Assembly (NCBI GenBank): GCA_017643925.1 | Contig: JAEPML010000010.1 | Span: 1-64,000 of the forward strand | DNA from: Roseibium sp. | GTDB lineage: Bacteria; Pseudomonadota; Alphaproteobacteria; Rhizobiales; Stappiaceae | Reading direction: 5' to 3' | Length of the DNA stretch: 64,000 nucleotides | Shown: positions 1 through 7,743 of the stretch, piece after piece | Layout of the letters: the number at the start of each line of letters is the position of its first letter | Numbering within the stretch: the first letter of the stretch is position 1 | Made by a program: the position numbers and the translations under genes | Notes under the pieces: generated by a model | Seen by the model: only the letters and a program-made list of their open reading frames with translations | Databases searched by the model: none | Told to the model about the DNA's origin: nothing

Positions 1-10
1 GCCATTTGCA

Positions 11-2116
11 TCAGAGTTTTGCCTCCGGTGTAAAATCGCGCACCCGAAGCATTCCCGGCCGAGTCTGGGTAATTCGCAAAGAGGTTTCCTTGATCATTCC
101 GGGCATGCCGATAACCCGCAGCTTATCCGTCTTGGCTGGCAAAGGGGCATCGACGGGATCACTGGCTTTGAGCAGCGAAACATCTTTCGGTGTGCTGCCA
201 TTGGCCCCAACCGCGATGCTTTCCGTTTCGATCACGCTGAGAGTTACGGAATGGATGCGCCCCGGCCGCTCAATGATTTCGTCGTTCCGCGTCACCTTGT
301 AGTAGGGCATGCTCTCAAAATCAGGCGCTTGCCATAGCCCGGCAATCACCTCGTCATAAGGATCGCCGAGATCGATCGATCCGCTGCTGACAGTAAATGG
401 CCCCAGGATGAAACCACCGGCGCGCGCCCAGACCTGCCGCCCCTCCCAGATGTCCAGGCCGGTAAATAGCCCAGCCAGATCCGTGCTGCCCCTGACGGCA
501 CCTTGGAACAGGTTGATTTCCTGTTCTTCCATGACCTCATGGGTGACGACCCCGCCGCGATCCACAGTCAACCAGACCTGATTTTGCCCATCGACTGAAA
601 GGCCGGTCACTTCCCCGGCATCGGCCGCACACCACTCCACCACGGCCAGGATCTTTTGTGTCAGGATCCGAAGGCAGCAGATTAGGCGGCCATCGGATCG
701 CGGCAACCACCAACGCGAAGCGTCGTTCTTTCGGACCTTATTTTGAACAGATGCGCCGTTGATCTTCTCAATCAGATGCGAGGACAGCAGGCTTTCCGGC
801 TGATCGTTCCATCGTGTAGACACATCATCATACTCAGCCGAATAAAGCGATTGGCCGGTGTCCTCCGGATTGTCGCTCTCCGTTTCACCACCGACAAAAA
901 CAACCTGGCCATCCAATTCGGCAGGCGGCACATAGGGTGCGATCCCGTTCTTGCCGGTCTTGACCCAGTTCAGCGGCTCATCCTGTTTGATGGTTCGATT
1001 GGAAGCAAACCAAAGACCCTTATCTGTCCAGGCCAACACGTAATGCGCCTCCAGGACCGCCTTGATTTCCTCACTTGTCTGGGTGCGTAAGGCTTCCAGC
1101 CGCGCGGCATTGTTGCCGACCGCCTCGATGTTAAGGTCGAAATACTCCCCGGTCCGGCTCATGTTGAGCGCAGCCTTACGCGCCTTCGGCCCGTAATAGA
1201 CGGCCCTGTCCTGAGCCAAGGCCATTCCGGCAAACCAGCCGTTGGAAGCAGAAACCAGAGCCTCCCCCGCTGTTTCTCCGACAACGGTGTGATAGGCCAG
1301 GGTTGCGACGGACGAAGCGTTCACGCATTCGCAAACCACGTCATATTCAGATCCCGAGAGATCCCCGCCGAAAGTGATGATCAATTCCCGATATCCGCCG
1401 GAGATCGCATGGGTCACAGTGATCGTGACACCGAGAGACGGCAAGCCCTCAAGCGCGGTCTTGATATCACTTGCCAACGTATCCCATTCGGTGTCCGTCG
1501 CAGCGCTAAAGGTTGCCCCAAGTTCAATCGCGGCCGTCGGCTCACCGTCGACTGTGAAGCGGAAAGCTGGCTGAACAGTGTCATCTGAATGACGAATGAG
1601 CACTTCCCATTTGTCGTCAGTTTTCGCGTAGTTGCCGCCTAGATCCACTTCAGGAATTTTGTCATAAGGCCAGGTGTCTTTGGTCCAAATCGTGTCATCG
1701 CCACCATCGCGCACCAGACGCAGGGTTTCCAAATCTTCGTGAAAAATCCCGACCGTTGCCGCCTCGGCATAGAACTCCAGTTCCGGCAGAAGGTCCGCCG
1801 TGATTTCCGACAAGGCAAGAGTAGCAACTTTCACCCGGTCATTGCGGAAGATGTCCACGTAACCGACCGAGAAAAATAGCGTGTAGGACAGGCTGGAGCT
1901 GACTGGCAAGGTATACTGGCGGACAGTCCTGGAACGCGCTGTCTGCACAAGCGCAGTCCCCGGCATCAGCCGGAAGCCCGCCTGGGGAACCGGCTCAACA
2001 TTCTTGAACCGTTTACCCGCGTTGTAATAGTCCTTCAGGCCAAGCTTGCCATAAAGGTCAGGGCTAAATTCTCCGGAATTGCAGCTGGATTTCTGAGGGC
2101 CTGACTGGATGGACAT
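11..2116 (-). CDS. Phage tail tubular protein B-like structural protein
   Basis: A 701-residue protein at the downstream end of the visible virion operon. The N-terminus (GEFSPDLYGK, then LKDYYNAGKRFKNVEPVPQAG and a PGT motif) has the pattern of podovirus tail tube/nozzle proteins of the T7 gp12 class, whose opening segment typically reads GE-SP-L-GR-D...Y..G...N...P-GG..RPGT. Its place directly after a tail tubular A-like gene, with no gap (start codon abuts the preceding stop), fits the T7 order gp11-gp12. It would form the distal tail tube through which DNA passes. The middle part (about residues 170 to 290) is beta-rich and may be an inserted domain. Assignment is by motif and synteny. 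Confidence 0.65.
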   Translation of the reverse strand: MSIQSGPQKSSCNSGEFSPDLYGKLGLKDYYNAGKRFKNVEPVPQAGFRLMPGTALVQTARSRTVRQYTLPVSSSLSYTLFFSVGYVDIFRNDRVKVATLALSEITADLLPELEFYAEAATVGIFHEDLETLRLVRDGGDDTIWTKDTWPYDKIPEVDLGGNYAKTDDKWEVLIRHSDDTVQPAFRFTVDGEPTAAIELGATFSAATDTEWDTLASDIKTALEGLPSLGVTITVTHAISGGYRELIITFGGDLSGSEYDVVCECVNASSVATLAYHTVVGETAGEALVSASNGWFAGMALAQDRAVYYGPKARKAALNMSRTGEYFDLNIEAVGNNAARLEALRTQTSEEIKAVLEAHYVLAWTDKGLWFASNRTIKQDEPLNWVKTGKNGIAPYVPPAELDGQVVFVGGETESDNPEDTGQSLYSAEYDDVSTRWNDQPESLLSSHLIEKINGASVQNKVRKNDASRWWLPRSDGRLICCLRILTQKILAVVEWCAADAGEVTGLSVDGQNQVWLTVDRGGVVTHEVMEEQEINLFQGAVRGSTDLAGLFTGLDIWEGRQVWARAGGFILGPFTVSSGSIDLGDPYDEVIAGLWQAPDFESMPYYKVTRNDEIIERPGRIHSVTLSVIETESIAVGANGSTPKDVSLLKASDPVDAPLPAKTDKLRVIGMPGMIKETSLRITQTRPGMLRVRDFTPEAKL

Positions 2117-2764
2117 TTAGCCCCTCCCGTACCAGGCACCGCTCGCACCAGAAGCGTGGGCCGTTGTCAGCGGATCCTGGGCAAGTGGCTGGTTGCCCAT
2201 GGGCGATGACGCCCGGTCCTGGGCCATCAACCGGCCAAAAATACCGCCGGCCCCTTCCCGGCTTGGCGTGCCAAAGGCTTCGGCCAGGAGTTCCCGTTTC
2301 AGATCGGTGTTGGAAAGAACTGCCCCCGCCAGGTAACCGGCCAGTGCTGTGACAAAACCGGAACGCCAGCCTGGATCCCAATACTGTGGATCCTGCTCAA
2401 ACTTGCAGCGTGCCCAGACCTGTTCGACATTGGCGTAGATGTAATTGCCTTCCCGGTCGAAGTGCCTCAGAACACGCTCACTGGTTCCGACTTGGTCCAT
2501 GACCTTCAGCGGCTCGCCGACACGGCCACCGGGCAATGCGAACTCGTAGACCCAACCGTTTTCTGGTGTATCAGCTGACCGCACCAGCTTGAATGTCTTG
2601 CGGAAATCCTTCCAGTCGTGGAGCGCGATACAGCGATCCAGGCAGCGTTGCCAGGCCAGATTGACCTGGCCTGACAATTCATCTTCGCCGTCGATGGAAA
2701 AGGTCGCGAAATGCCCGATTTCATGAAGCGCCCAGTTTGCGATCACGGCCTTGTCAATCAACAT
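2117..2764 (-). CDS. Phage tail tubular protein A-like (T7 gp11-like) protein
   Basis: About 215 residues starting MLIDKAVIANWALHEIG. The start at 2764 is chosen because AGGAC lies about 7 bases upstream; an in-frame ATG at 2812 would add 16 residues. The family pattern is visible: an N-terminal helix with ALxxIG, a central GWVYEFALP followed by a YIYANVEQVWARCKF strand pair, then a DPGWRSGFVTALAGYLAGAVLSN helix. These match tail tubular A/gatekeeper proteins that join the portal to the nozzle. The C-terminal 40 residues are Gly/Ala/Pro rich. It sits immediately before the tail tubular B-like gene. Confidence 0.6.
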   Translation of the reverse strand: MLIDKAVIANWALHEIGHFATFSIDGEDELSGQVNLAWQRCLDRCIALHDWKDFRKTFKLVRSADTPENGWVYEFALPGGRVGEPLKVMDQVGTSERVLRHFDREGNYIYANVEQVWARCKFEQDPQYWDPGWRSGFVTALAGYLAGAVLSNTDLKRELLAEAFGTPSREGAGGIFGRLMAQDRASSPMGNQPLAQDPLTTAHASGASGAWYGRG

Positions 2765-2824
2765 CGATATGTCCTCATGGGGAAAACAGGCCGCCAGATC
2801 GACGGCCTGCAAAGGTGTCGGGCC

Positions 2825-3103
2825 TTATGCGCCCGAAGCGCCGGTTTCAGCCGACGTTGTCACGTCGCCAGTAGACGGAACGGTATCGACCAGGATCGTG
2901 AGGATGTCTGGCGTCCCGTCCTTGTCCACAACGGCGGTAATCACATCACCCGCTTTCAGCGTTTTCCGGCTGTCATTGAAGAAACCGTCGGCCAGGACCT
3001 CGGCAGCGGTGCTGTCTGTTGAATACTTGTAGAAGTTCGTTTGGTTCTGACCGCCCATGTCCGAGGTGGCATAGCGGCTGAGAGCTTTCTTGTTATGCGC
3101 CAT
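2825..3103 (-). CDS. Small phage head-associated protein, possibly decoration/stabilisation
   Basis: A 92-residue protein between the capsid gene and the tail tubular A-like gene. It contains YKYSTDSTAAEVLADGFFNDSRKTLKAGDVITAVV, a beta-rich pattern (time-to-new-column, GYFND, L..GD.I) often seen in small proteins beside phage major capsid genes. The last 15 residues are Ala/Gly/Thr rich and low complexity. Role is inferred from position and pattern only; it might decorate the capsid or be a minor virion protein. Confidence 0.5.
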   Translation of the reverse strand: MAHNKKALSRYATSDMGGQNQTNFYKYSTDSTAAEVLADGFFNDSRKTLKAGDVITAVVDKDGTPDILTILVDTVPSTGDVTTSAETGASGA

Positions 3104-3137
3104 CGTCGCAATCCTTCAGTTGATTTCAGGAGTGGAA

Positions 3138-3160
3138 GGCCGCCGGACGAACCGGCGGCC
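3138..3160 (-). terminator. Hairpin after the capsid gene
   Basis: A perfect 9-bp inverted repeat, GGCCGCCGG / CCGGCGGCC with a 5-base loop, sits just downstream of the capsid stop codon. On the minus strand it is followed by only two T residues, so it is more likely a partial terminator or mRNA-stabilising hairpin that separates highly expressed capsid message from the tail genes. Confidence 0.45.
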
Positions 3161-3168
3161 TCTTAAGA

Positions 3169-4119
3169 TCAGGACGGACGGACCGCCGAGTTGATCGCTT
3201 TGTAGCGAAGGCGAGCACAGCCTTCCGGCAGGATGCCGACGGCATTGCCAGACAAACCAACCTTGCCGAGCATCGGAGAGCCTTCGTAGTCCTCATGGGT
3301 TGTCAGGCTCATGTCCTCCTGGTTCCACTCGGCCTCGGCCCCCAGCGCGTCTTTCGACCACATGTAGGTGTCGAGATAGCCAGTGTCGTCGAAGGCACGA
3401 CCGCTGGAACCCGTTCCATAGGCCCCGGTGCCAACCGTGAAATACTCACTGGGCAATGCCAGAATGTGGCACCCGCGCACCGTCCGCTTTTTCACCTTCT
3501 GCGATTTCGCAAACGGCAGATTTTCGGGACCGGAGTAACGAGAGTTTTTGATTTCCTCGTACATTTCCAACTGTGACAACCACTGATGAGGAACCGCCCA
3601 GAAGATCATGTTGTCTTCATCATCCGCGCCGGTCGCAGCGATGTGATCAATCATGTCCATCATGTTGATGATGTCGATAACGGCCGATCCGTCACCAATG
3701 CTCATGACAGTGGTAGGCGCATCAGCGAGAGTGGAAGTGCCTTCGATGAAGGTCTGCAAGGCTTCCAGCTTCAGGTGGTCGCGCTGACGCCGGATCGCAT
3801 TCGAGAGCTGTCGGCCAACGGCGGCCTGTTCATTTGGTCCCTGTCGTCGCGCATCCTGGACACGCATCCAGGCGGACGCTTCGAAGTCACGCATCTGAAC
3901 AGAAATCATGTCCAGGTTAGGGTTAGTATTGGTGATTTTCTGGATCGCGCCCGAGATCTCGTAGGCTTCAACCCGGCCGACCACGGGAAACTTGATCGTG
4001 CCCGCATGGCCATCGCCCTGCACCATTGTGCCGTCCAGGTATCCACCCATCGCCTGGTAGCGCTGGCGAACCATTCCCCGGATTTTTTCTTTGTACCAAT
4101 TCGGTGCTTGTGTGGTCAT
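3169..4119 (-). CDS. Phage major capsid protein (candidate)
   Basis: A 316-residue protein encoded after a scaffold-like gene, the normal place for the coat protein. Opening residues (WYKEKIRGMVRQRYQAMGGYLDGTM) lead into a beta strand with KFPVVGR and then a long helical segment rich in Q, R and D (DARRQGPNEQAAVGRQLSNAIRRQRDHLKLEAL), a layout resembling the spine helix of HK97-fold capsids. An AAGGAAGG ribosome site precedes the ATG. There is no prohead protease in view, so maturation would depend on the separate scaffold. The identification rests on size, gene order and fold-like pattern. Confidence 0.65.
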   Translation of the reverse strand: MTTQAPNWYKEKIRGMVRQRYQAMGGYLDGTMVQGDGHAGTIKFPVVGRVEAYEISGAIQKITNTNPNLDMISVQMRDFEASAWMRVQDARRQGPNEQAAVGRQLSNAIRRQRDHLKLEALQTFIEGTSTLADAPTTVMSIGDGSAVIDIINMMDMIDHIAATGADDEDNMIFWAVPHQWLSQLEMYEEIKNSRYSGPENLPFAKSQKVKKRTVRGCHILALPSEYFTVGTGAYGTGSSGRAFDDTGYLDTYMWSKDALGAEAEWNQEDMSLTTHEDYEGSPMLGKVGLSGNAVGILPEGCARLRYKAINSAVRPS

Positions 4120-4277
4120 CTCTCGACCTTCCTTGATGAGTTGAGTTTCAATTCACCAGGAGGTCGATTGGCCGGAACGGGCGGCGGGTCCTGTGAAGGA
4201 TAGCGGCCGCACTGTCCGGGTCGCTTCCCCCGGTAGCAGACAAAGCCTGCCACCGGCCAGAAGGCATTAAGTGCGGA

Positions 4278-5156
4278 TCAGGTCCCGTAGACCTTTTCAT
4301 AGTCGTCTTGAAGCTTTTGCCAGCTGGCCTTGTCGAACGCCGCATTTCCAGGCTGGTTTTCCGGGAGAGCTTCACGGCGGGCAAGATCCGCCTTCGCATC
4401 CACCCCGCCACTCCCTTGGCTGCCCCCAGCAAGCTTTGACCCTTCGCCGGAGATCTGGGAGCGCATATGCTCAATGAACTGGTGGCCCTTTGCGCTATCG
4501 CCAAGCATGGACTTGGCATAATCGGCAACGTCTTTTGACATGCCAGGCTGATTGTCGCCCTGCGCCGTCATGGCATCCAGGAAAGCGAAGTTGTCATTCA
4601 TGCGCTTTTCTCGCGCGGCCGACTGTTCGGCTTCCGGCAAGTTTTTGGCTTCCTCCGGGACCAGAGCAGCCTTTTCTGCCTCCACATCAACAAACGGCTC
4701 TAGAGCGCCCATTTCCTGGGCAGCACCAAAAAACTCCAGCGTCAGGTCCTGGAAATCCTGGACCGGCATCCCCTTCTCAAGAGCCGACTTCGACAACTTC
4801 TGAAACACGGTGTCTTCAGACAACGCGCTGACATGAGACTTCAACTGGTCAGGGACCTTGTCGCCAAAATCCGCGTAGGCTTCCTGGGTTTCAGGCGCTC
4901 CACGGTCGTTGTCCTTCTGGCGATACCCCTTCAGCGCCAGGGCCATCTTGTCGATGGTTTCCTCGTTGCTCTCACCATAGAGATTGTCCGGCAGACCATC
5001 TGGACGATATGCGGCAGGAGGATCCCCAGCCGGAGGATCGCCCGCTGGCGGATCTCCTGCTGGAGGGTCACCAGCTGGCGGATCCCCTGCACCACCGCCA
5101 CTGCCGTTTTCTGCGTCCTTGAGGATCCAGTCCCAAAGTGTTGTTTTGGTTCTCAT
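4278..5156 (-). CDS. Phage scaffolding protein (candidate) with PPAGD repeats
   Basis: A 292-residue acidic, helix-rich protein between the connector and capsid genes, where T7-like phages keep the capsid scaffold (T7 gp9). Residues 18 to 49 form a Gly-rich linker followed by repeated PPAGD units. The rest is charged and helical, with many Glu, Lys and Gln, and ends KASWQKLQDDYEKVYGT. Scaffold proteins direct procapsid assembly and leave before maturation; they are poorly conserved, so this call is by position and composition. It overlaps the preceding gene by 4 bases, suggesting translational coupling. Downstream, 4120 to 4277 shows no gene. Confidence 0.6.
   Translation of the reverse strand: MRTKTTLWDWILKDAENGSGGGAGDPPAGDPPAGDPPAGDPPAGDPPAAYRPDGLPDNLYGESNEETIDKMALALKGYRQKDNDRGAPETQEAYADFGDKVPDQLKSHVSALSEDTVFQKLSKSALEKGMPVQDFQDLTLEFFGAAQEMGALEPFVDVEAEKAALVPEEAKNLPEAEQSAAREKRMNDNFAFLDAMTAQGDNQPGMSKDVADYAKSMLGDSAKGHQFIEHMRSQISGEGSKLAGGSQGSGGVDAKADLARREALPENQPGNAAFDKASWQKLQDDYEKVYGT
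5013..5090 (-). repeat. 15-bp coding repeats for PPAGD
   Basis: Five tandem 15-base units near the 5' end of the scaffold-like gene encode AGDPP pentapeptides. The amino acids are identical but synonymous codons differ between units (for example GGA, GGC, GGG for Gly), so the peptide repeat is retained while the DNA has diverged. Confidence 0.8.
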
Positions 5157-5512
5157 TTGCCTTTCCCTTGGTTCAGTAGTGTTTCGCCATGTTCAATGGC
5201 GTTTAAAATGGCCTCGGCCGGGCCATTAATTCCCTGCTTGGTTGCCGCCCTGAGAGCTGTTTCTTCCAGACTGGACCCGGTCACACGCAGCGGAGCGCGA
5301 AGCGTGATATCCATGATCCACTCCAGGATCTCCCGGCCGCCCGCAGTCTTGGCGAAAGTAGCCAGGTTCTTGGCCACCCGGTCGGACGGCTGCAAAGGTC
5401 GATCCGCAAGATAAGGTTCAAAAAAACTATCCAGCTCGTCCCAGGGCTGCTTGCTATCAAGCAGATGATCGTGGGTCTGGGCTTCCCGAAGCCCGAATTT
5501 CGGCCCACTCAT
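5153..5512 (-). CDS. Phage structural-operon protein of unknown function
   Basis: A 119-residue protein that overlaps the connector gene by 4 bases upstream and the scaffold gene by 4 bases downstream. It opens MSGPKFGLREAQTHDHLLDSKQPWDELDSFFEPYLADRPL and is predicted to be mainly helical. I recognise no domain. The tight coupling with connector and scaffold implies a role in head assembly, for example as a chaperone or second scaffold component, but that is inference. Confidence 0.6.
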   Translation of the reverse strand: MSGPKFGLREAQTHDHLLDSKQPWDELDSFFEPYLADRPLQPSDRVAKNLATFAKTAGGREILEWIMDITLRAPLRVTGSSLEETALRAATKQGINGPAEAILNAIEHGETLLNQGKGK

Positions 5513-7113
5513 GCGGCTTGCACCTGTGGTTGCGTTGCCGCCTGAGCAATCATGTCAGGCGCTTTTTTGGCCATTTCGGCCCCGAACATATGGAGCAGTT
5601 GGGCGTTCTGCCGCCCTTGAATTTTCTTCTCGATAGCGGCCTTTTCGTTCTCATCCGGGATCAGATCCTTGTCGATCTGCAACCCGTCGCCGACACGCTC
5701 CAGGACCTTGTCCATGTTGACATAAAGCTCGGTTTGCTCCGGCCCGGCAACGGCTCCAACAAACTCGATATAATTGGCAATGGCCGCCAACCGATCTGCA
5801 TTGAGCGCGGCCGCCATCGGCGATTGCACCTTGATCGACACAAGCAACTCGTCAATCGTCATCGGCAATTGCGTCAGGTGCTTGAAGTCAAAAAGGATCT
5901 CAGCCACACGGGGCACGATCACCGGCATGATCTCCCGCACCAGGCGGCCAAAGGCCCCAATGTGAACATCGGCCCGCTGGCGCAGACGAGCGGCAATTTC
6001 AGAGGCAGCCTTGGGCGTTCCCTGATATTCCGGCAATCGCGTGTCCAGCATGTCTTCCCGGATCTGGTCCTGGAGGTTGCCGATCAACAGCTTGGAAACG
6101 TCCATCCGCCCGCCAGCCGGATCCATCCGCTGCACATCCGGACCAAGGATCCCGCCCGTTGACTGCATGGCCCAGAACTCGCCCGCGCCGAGGCGCACCG
6201 TGTCCGGATTGAAAGTGCCTCCGGAGCGATAACCCCAGATACCGAGCATCTGGATCGCGGCAGATTTCAGGGCGATTTCCTGCGCCTTGTTCACCGTCTT
6301 GATCGTCGGCAGCGCCGTCAGGACAACGCCCCGCCCCATGGCCTCACCTGGCACACGATAATAACGCGGCACGGCGATCGGTTGGGTTTTGTAGTCTTCC
6401 TGGTCAATCGGCTCGACGCTGTCATTGACATAGGCAATGAATTTCCAGCCTGCCCGGCGGCCGCCGGGTTTCTGGTAGAAATCCTGAAACAGCTCGACGG
6501 TTGCGCTTGGCTGAGACCTGGCTTTTTCCTTGAAGCCTTCCGGAAATTTGCCCTTCGGAAATGCCTCTATGATCTGGTCATAGGTAAAGCTCTGCTTCCA
6601 GGAGACATAGATCACTCGGCCAGCCATATCGACCAGGACGGCGATCTGATCAATCGGGATCGAAGCAAAAATGATCGGGTCGTTGGAAGTGCCCTTCAGC
6701 GGCAGGATTGCGCCGGTTCCAACGCTCAGATCGATGCAGGTTTCGTGAACCGCGGTGTCCCAGTCTCCGGCCAGAAAGAATGGATGGATCATCTTGGCGA
6801 CTTTTTCCAGGAACCGGTTATACGCCGTGACCTGTTTTTCCGGCAGCGCCATCTTGGCAACTGGGCCGGTTTCCAGGGTGAATGTTGGCTGTCCGGACGG
6901 GAACAGATCCCGCTGAAGGTTCCCGGCAAAATGCATGGCGGCGCTTGGTCCGGTCATGTCAAACAGCAGATTGGAGACACGAGGCGAGCGGCCGGATCCA
7001 CCGGGTCGTCGATTTGGGATCACGAAATCATAGGCATCGCCGACAACGTCATCCCAGTTAGCGCGCCGGGACCAGGCGTCCGAGCTGCGCTTTTTGATTT
7101 GAGTGAGATCCAT
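5509..7113 (-). CDS. Phage head-tail connector (portal) protein, T7 gp8-like
   Basis: A 534-residue protein of the usual length for podovirus portals. The N-terminus shows the family hallmarks: an Arg/Lys-rich helix, W-DV-GDAYDFVIPNR, SNLLFDMTGPSAAMHFAGNLQRDLFPSGQPTFTL. The mid region has YYRVPGEAMGRGV near residue 250 and the C-terminal part has DTRLPEYQGTPKAASEIAARLRQ, both typical of the Head-tail_con family. Twelve copies would form the ring at the DNA-packaging vertex, binding terminase during packaging and the tail afterwards. The C-terminal tail is Ala/Gln rich. Confidence 0.85.
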   Translation of the reverse strand: MDLTQIKKRSSDAWSRRANWDDVVGDAYDFVIPNRRPGGSGRSPRVSNLLFDMTGPSAAMHFAGNLQRDLFPSGQPTFTLETGPVAKMALPEKQVTAYNRFLEKVAKMIHPFFLAGDWDTAVHETCIDLSVGTGAILPLKGTSNDPIIFASIPIDQIAVLVDMAGRVIYVSWKQSFTYDQIIEAFPKGKFPEGFKEKARSQPSATVELFQDFYQKPGGRRAGWKFIAYVNDSVEPIDQEDYKTQPIAVPRYYRVPGEAMGRGVVLTALPTIKTVNKAQEIALKSAAIQMLGIWGYRSGGTFNPDTVRLGAGEFWAMQSTGGILGPDVQRMDPAGGRMDVSKLLIGNLQDQIREDMLDTRLPEYQGTPKAASEIAARLRQRADVHIGAFGRLVREIMPVIVPRVAEILFDFKHLTQLPMTIDELLVSIKVQSPMAAALNADRLAAIANYIEFVGAVAGPEQTELYVNMDKVLERVGDGLQIDKDLIPDENEKAAIEKKIQGRQNAQLLHMFGAEMAKKAPDMIAQAATQPQVQAA

Positions 7114-7118
7114 GGGTG

Positions 7119-7343
7119 TCAGTCACCCAACTTCGAAGCGAGACCCGCCGCACCATCTTCAAAAAGACGACGGCCACGCGGTGCACGGCGGCGGCCGCTG
7201 TTTTTGCTGTTTTGCCGATTGGCCTCGGCCAACTGGCGGTCATTGGCAACCTGTTGTTCCCGGCGACTTTGCTCGCTCGCCCTCCTGGCTTCGGAATTGT
7301 CCGTTTTTCCGCCCCCGAAGAGACCCTTGACAACTTCTCCCAC
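7119..7343 (-). CDS. Small phage protein with Gly-rich N-terminus
   Basis: About 74 residues, VGEVVKGLFGGGK then a charged Arg/Gln/Asn stretch and RRLFEDGAAGLASKLGD. Short proteins of this style (GGG near the start, basic middle, LxTGxxG-like end) are common next to portal genes of alphaproteobacterial podoviruses. I place the start at a GTG (7343) because GGAGGT lies 7 bases upstream; an ATG at 7361 is in frame. The 5' part overlaps the preceding gene in another frame by about 100 bases. Function unknown. Confidence 0.5.
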   Translation of the reverse strand: MGEVVKGLFGGGKTDNSEARRASEQSRREQQVANDRQLAEANRQNSKNSGRRRAPRGRRLFEDGAAGLASKLGD

Positions 7344-7743
7344 GTCGCAACCTCCAGACATGAACCCATTTTCCGACGGTTTCCGGATCCGGATTGAAGC
7401 CGGTCAGCCGGGCCATGCGCTCGCCCGGGAGGTGCCCGGGACGCACATGGCAAAAAACCACGGTTCCAGTCTGGGCGATGGTGTGGAGGGTTAATTGCGC
7501 CTGGCGGCACAGCACCAGCATGAAAGGGCGGCTGGCAGGCAAGGCAGCCAGGCAAAATTCGGCCGTTCCGTTTTCGTGAGGCCAGAGGTAGGCGACCGCC
7601 AGAAGTTTGCCCTCAGCATGAAAGGACCAGGTCCTGGAGCGAAACCGCATCATCAGCGCGGCTTGACGGCTAAACCTGGTCGCCCGGCCCGCCTTCAGGC
7701 AATCGTCATAGGCCGCCGGGCTCCGGATCTGCAGGCTCACCAT
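7240..7743 (-). CDS. T7 gp13-like virion protein with GNAT-like fold (candidate)
   Basis: A 167-residue protein whose first 130 residues contain WSFHAEGKLLAVAYLWP, FCLAALP, HTIAQTGTVVFCHVRPGHLPGERMARLTGFNPDPETVGKWVHVWR, the strand-helix pattern of GNAT-fold proteins and of the T7 gp13 family found between terminase and portal genes. The C-terminal 40 residues are basic and lie over the start of the next gene, so the functional protein may end near residue 130 with a dispensable tail. It overlaps the large terminase gene by 7 bases. No acetyl-CoA-binding loop is obvious, so enzymatic activity is doubtful. Confidence 0.5.
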   Translation of the reverse strand: MVSLQIRSPAAYDDCLKAGRATRFSRQAALMMRFRSRTWSFHAEGKLLAVAYLWPHENGTAEFCLAALPASRPFMLVLCRQAQLTLHTIAQTGTVVFCHVRPGHLPGERMARLTGFNPDPETVGKWVHVWRLRRGRSCQGSLRGRKNGQFRSQEGERAKSPGTTGCQ

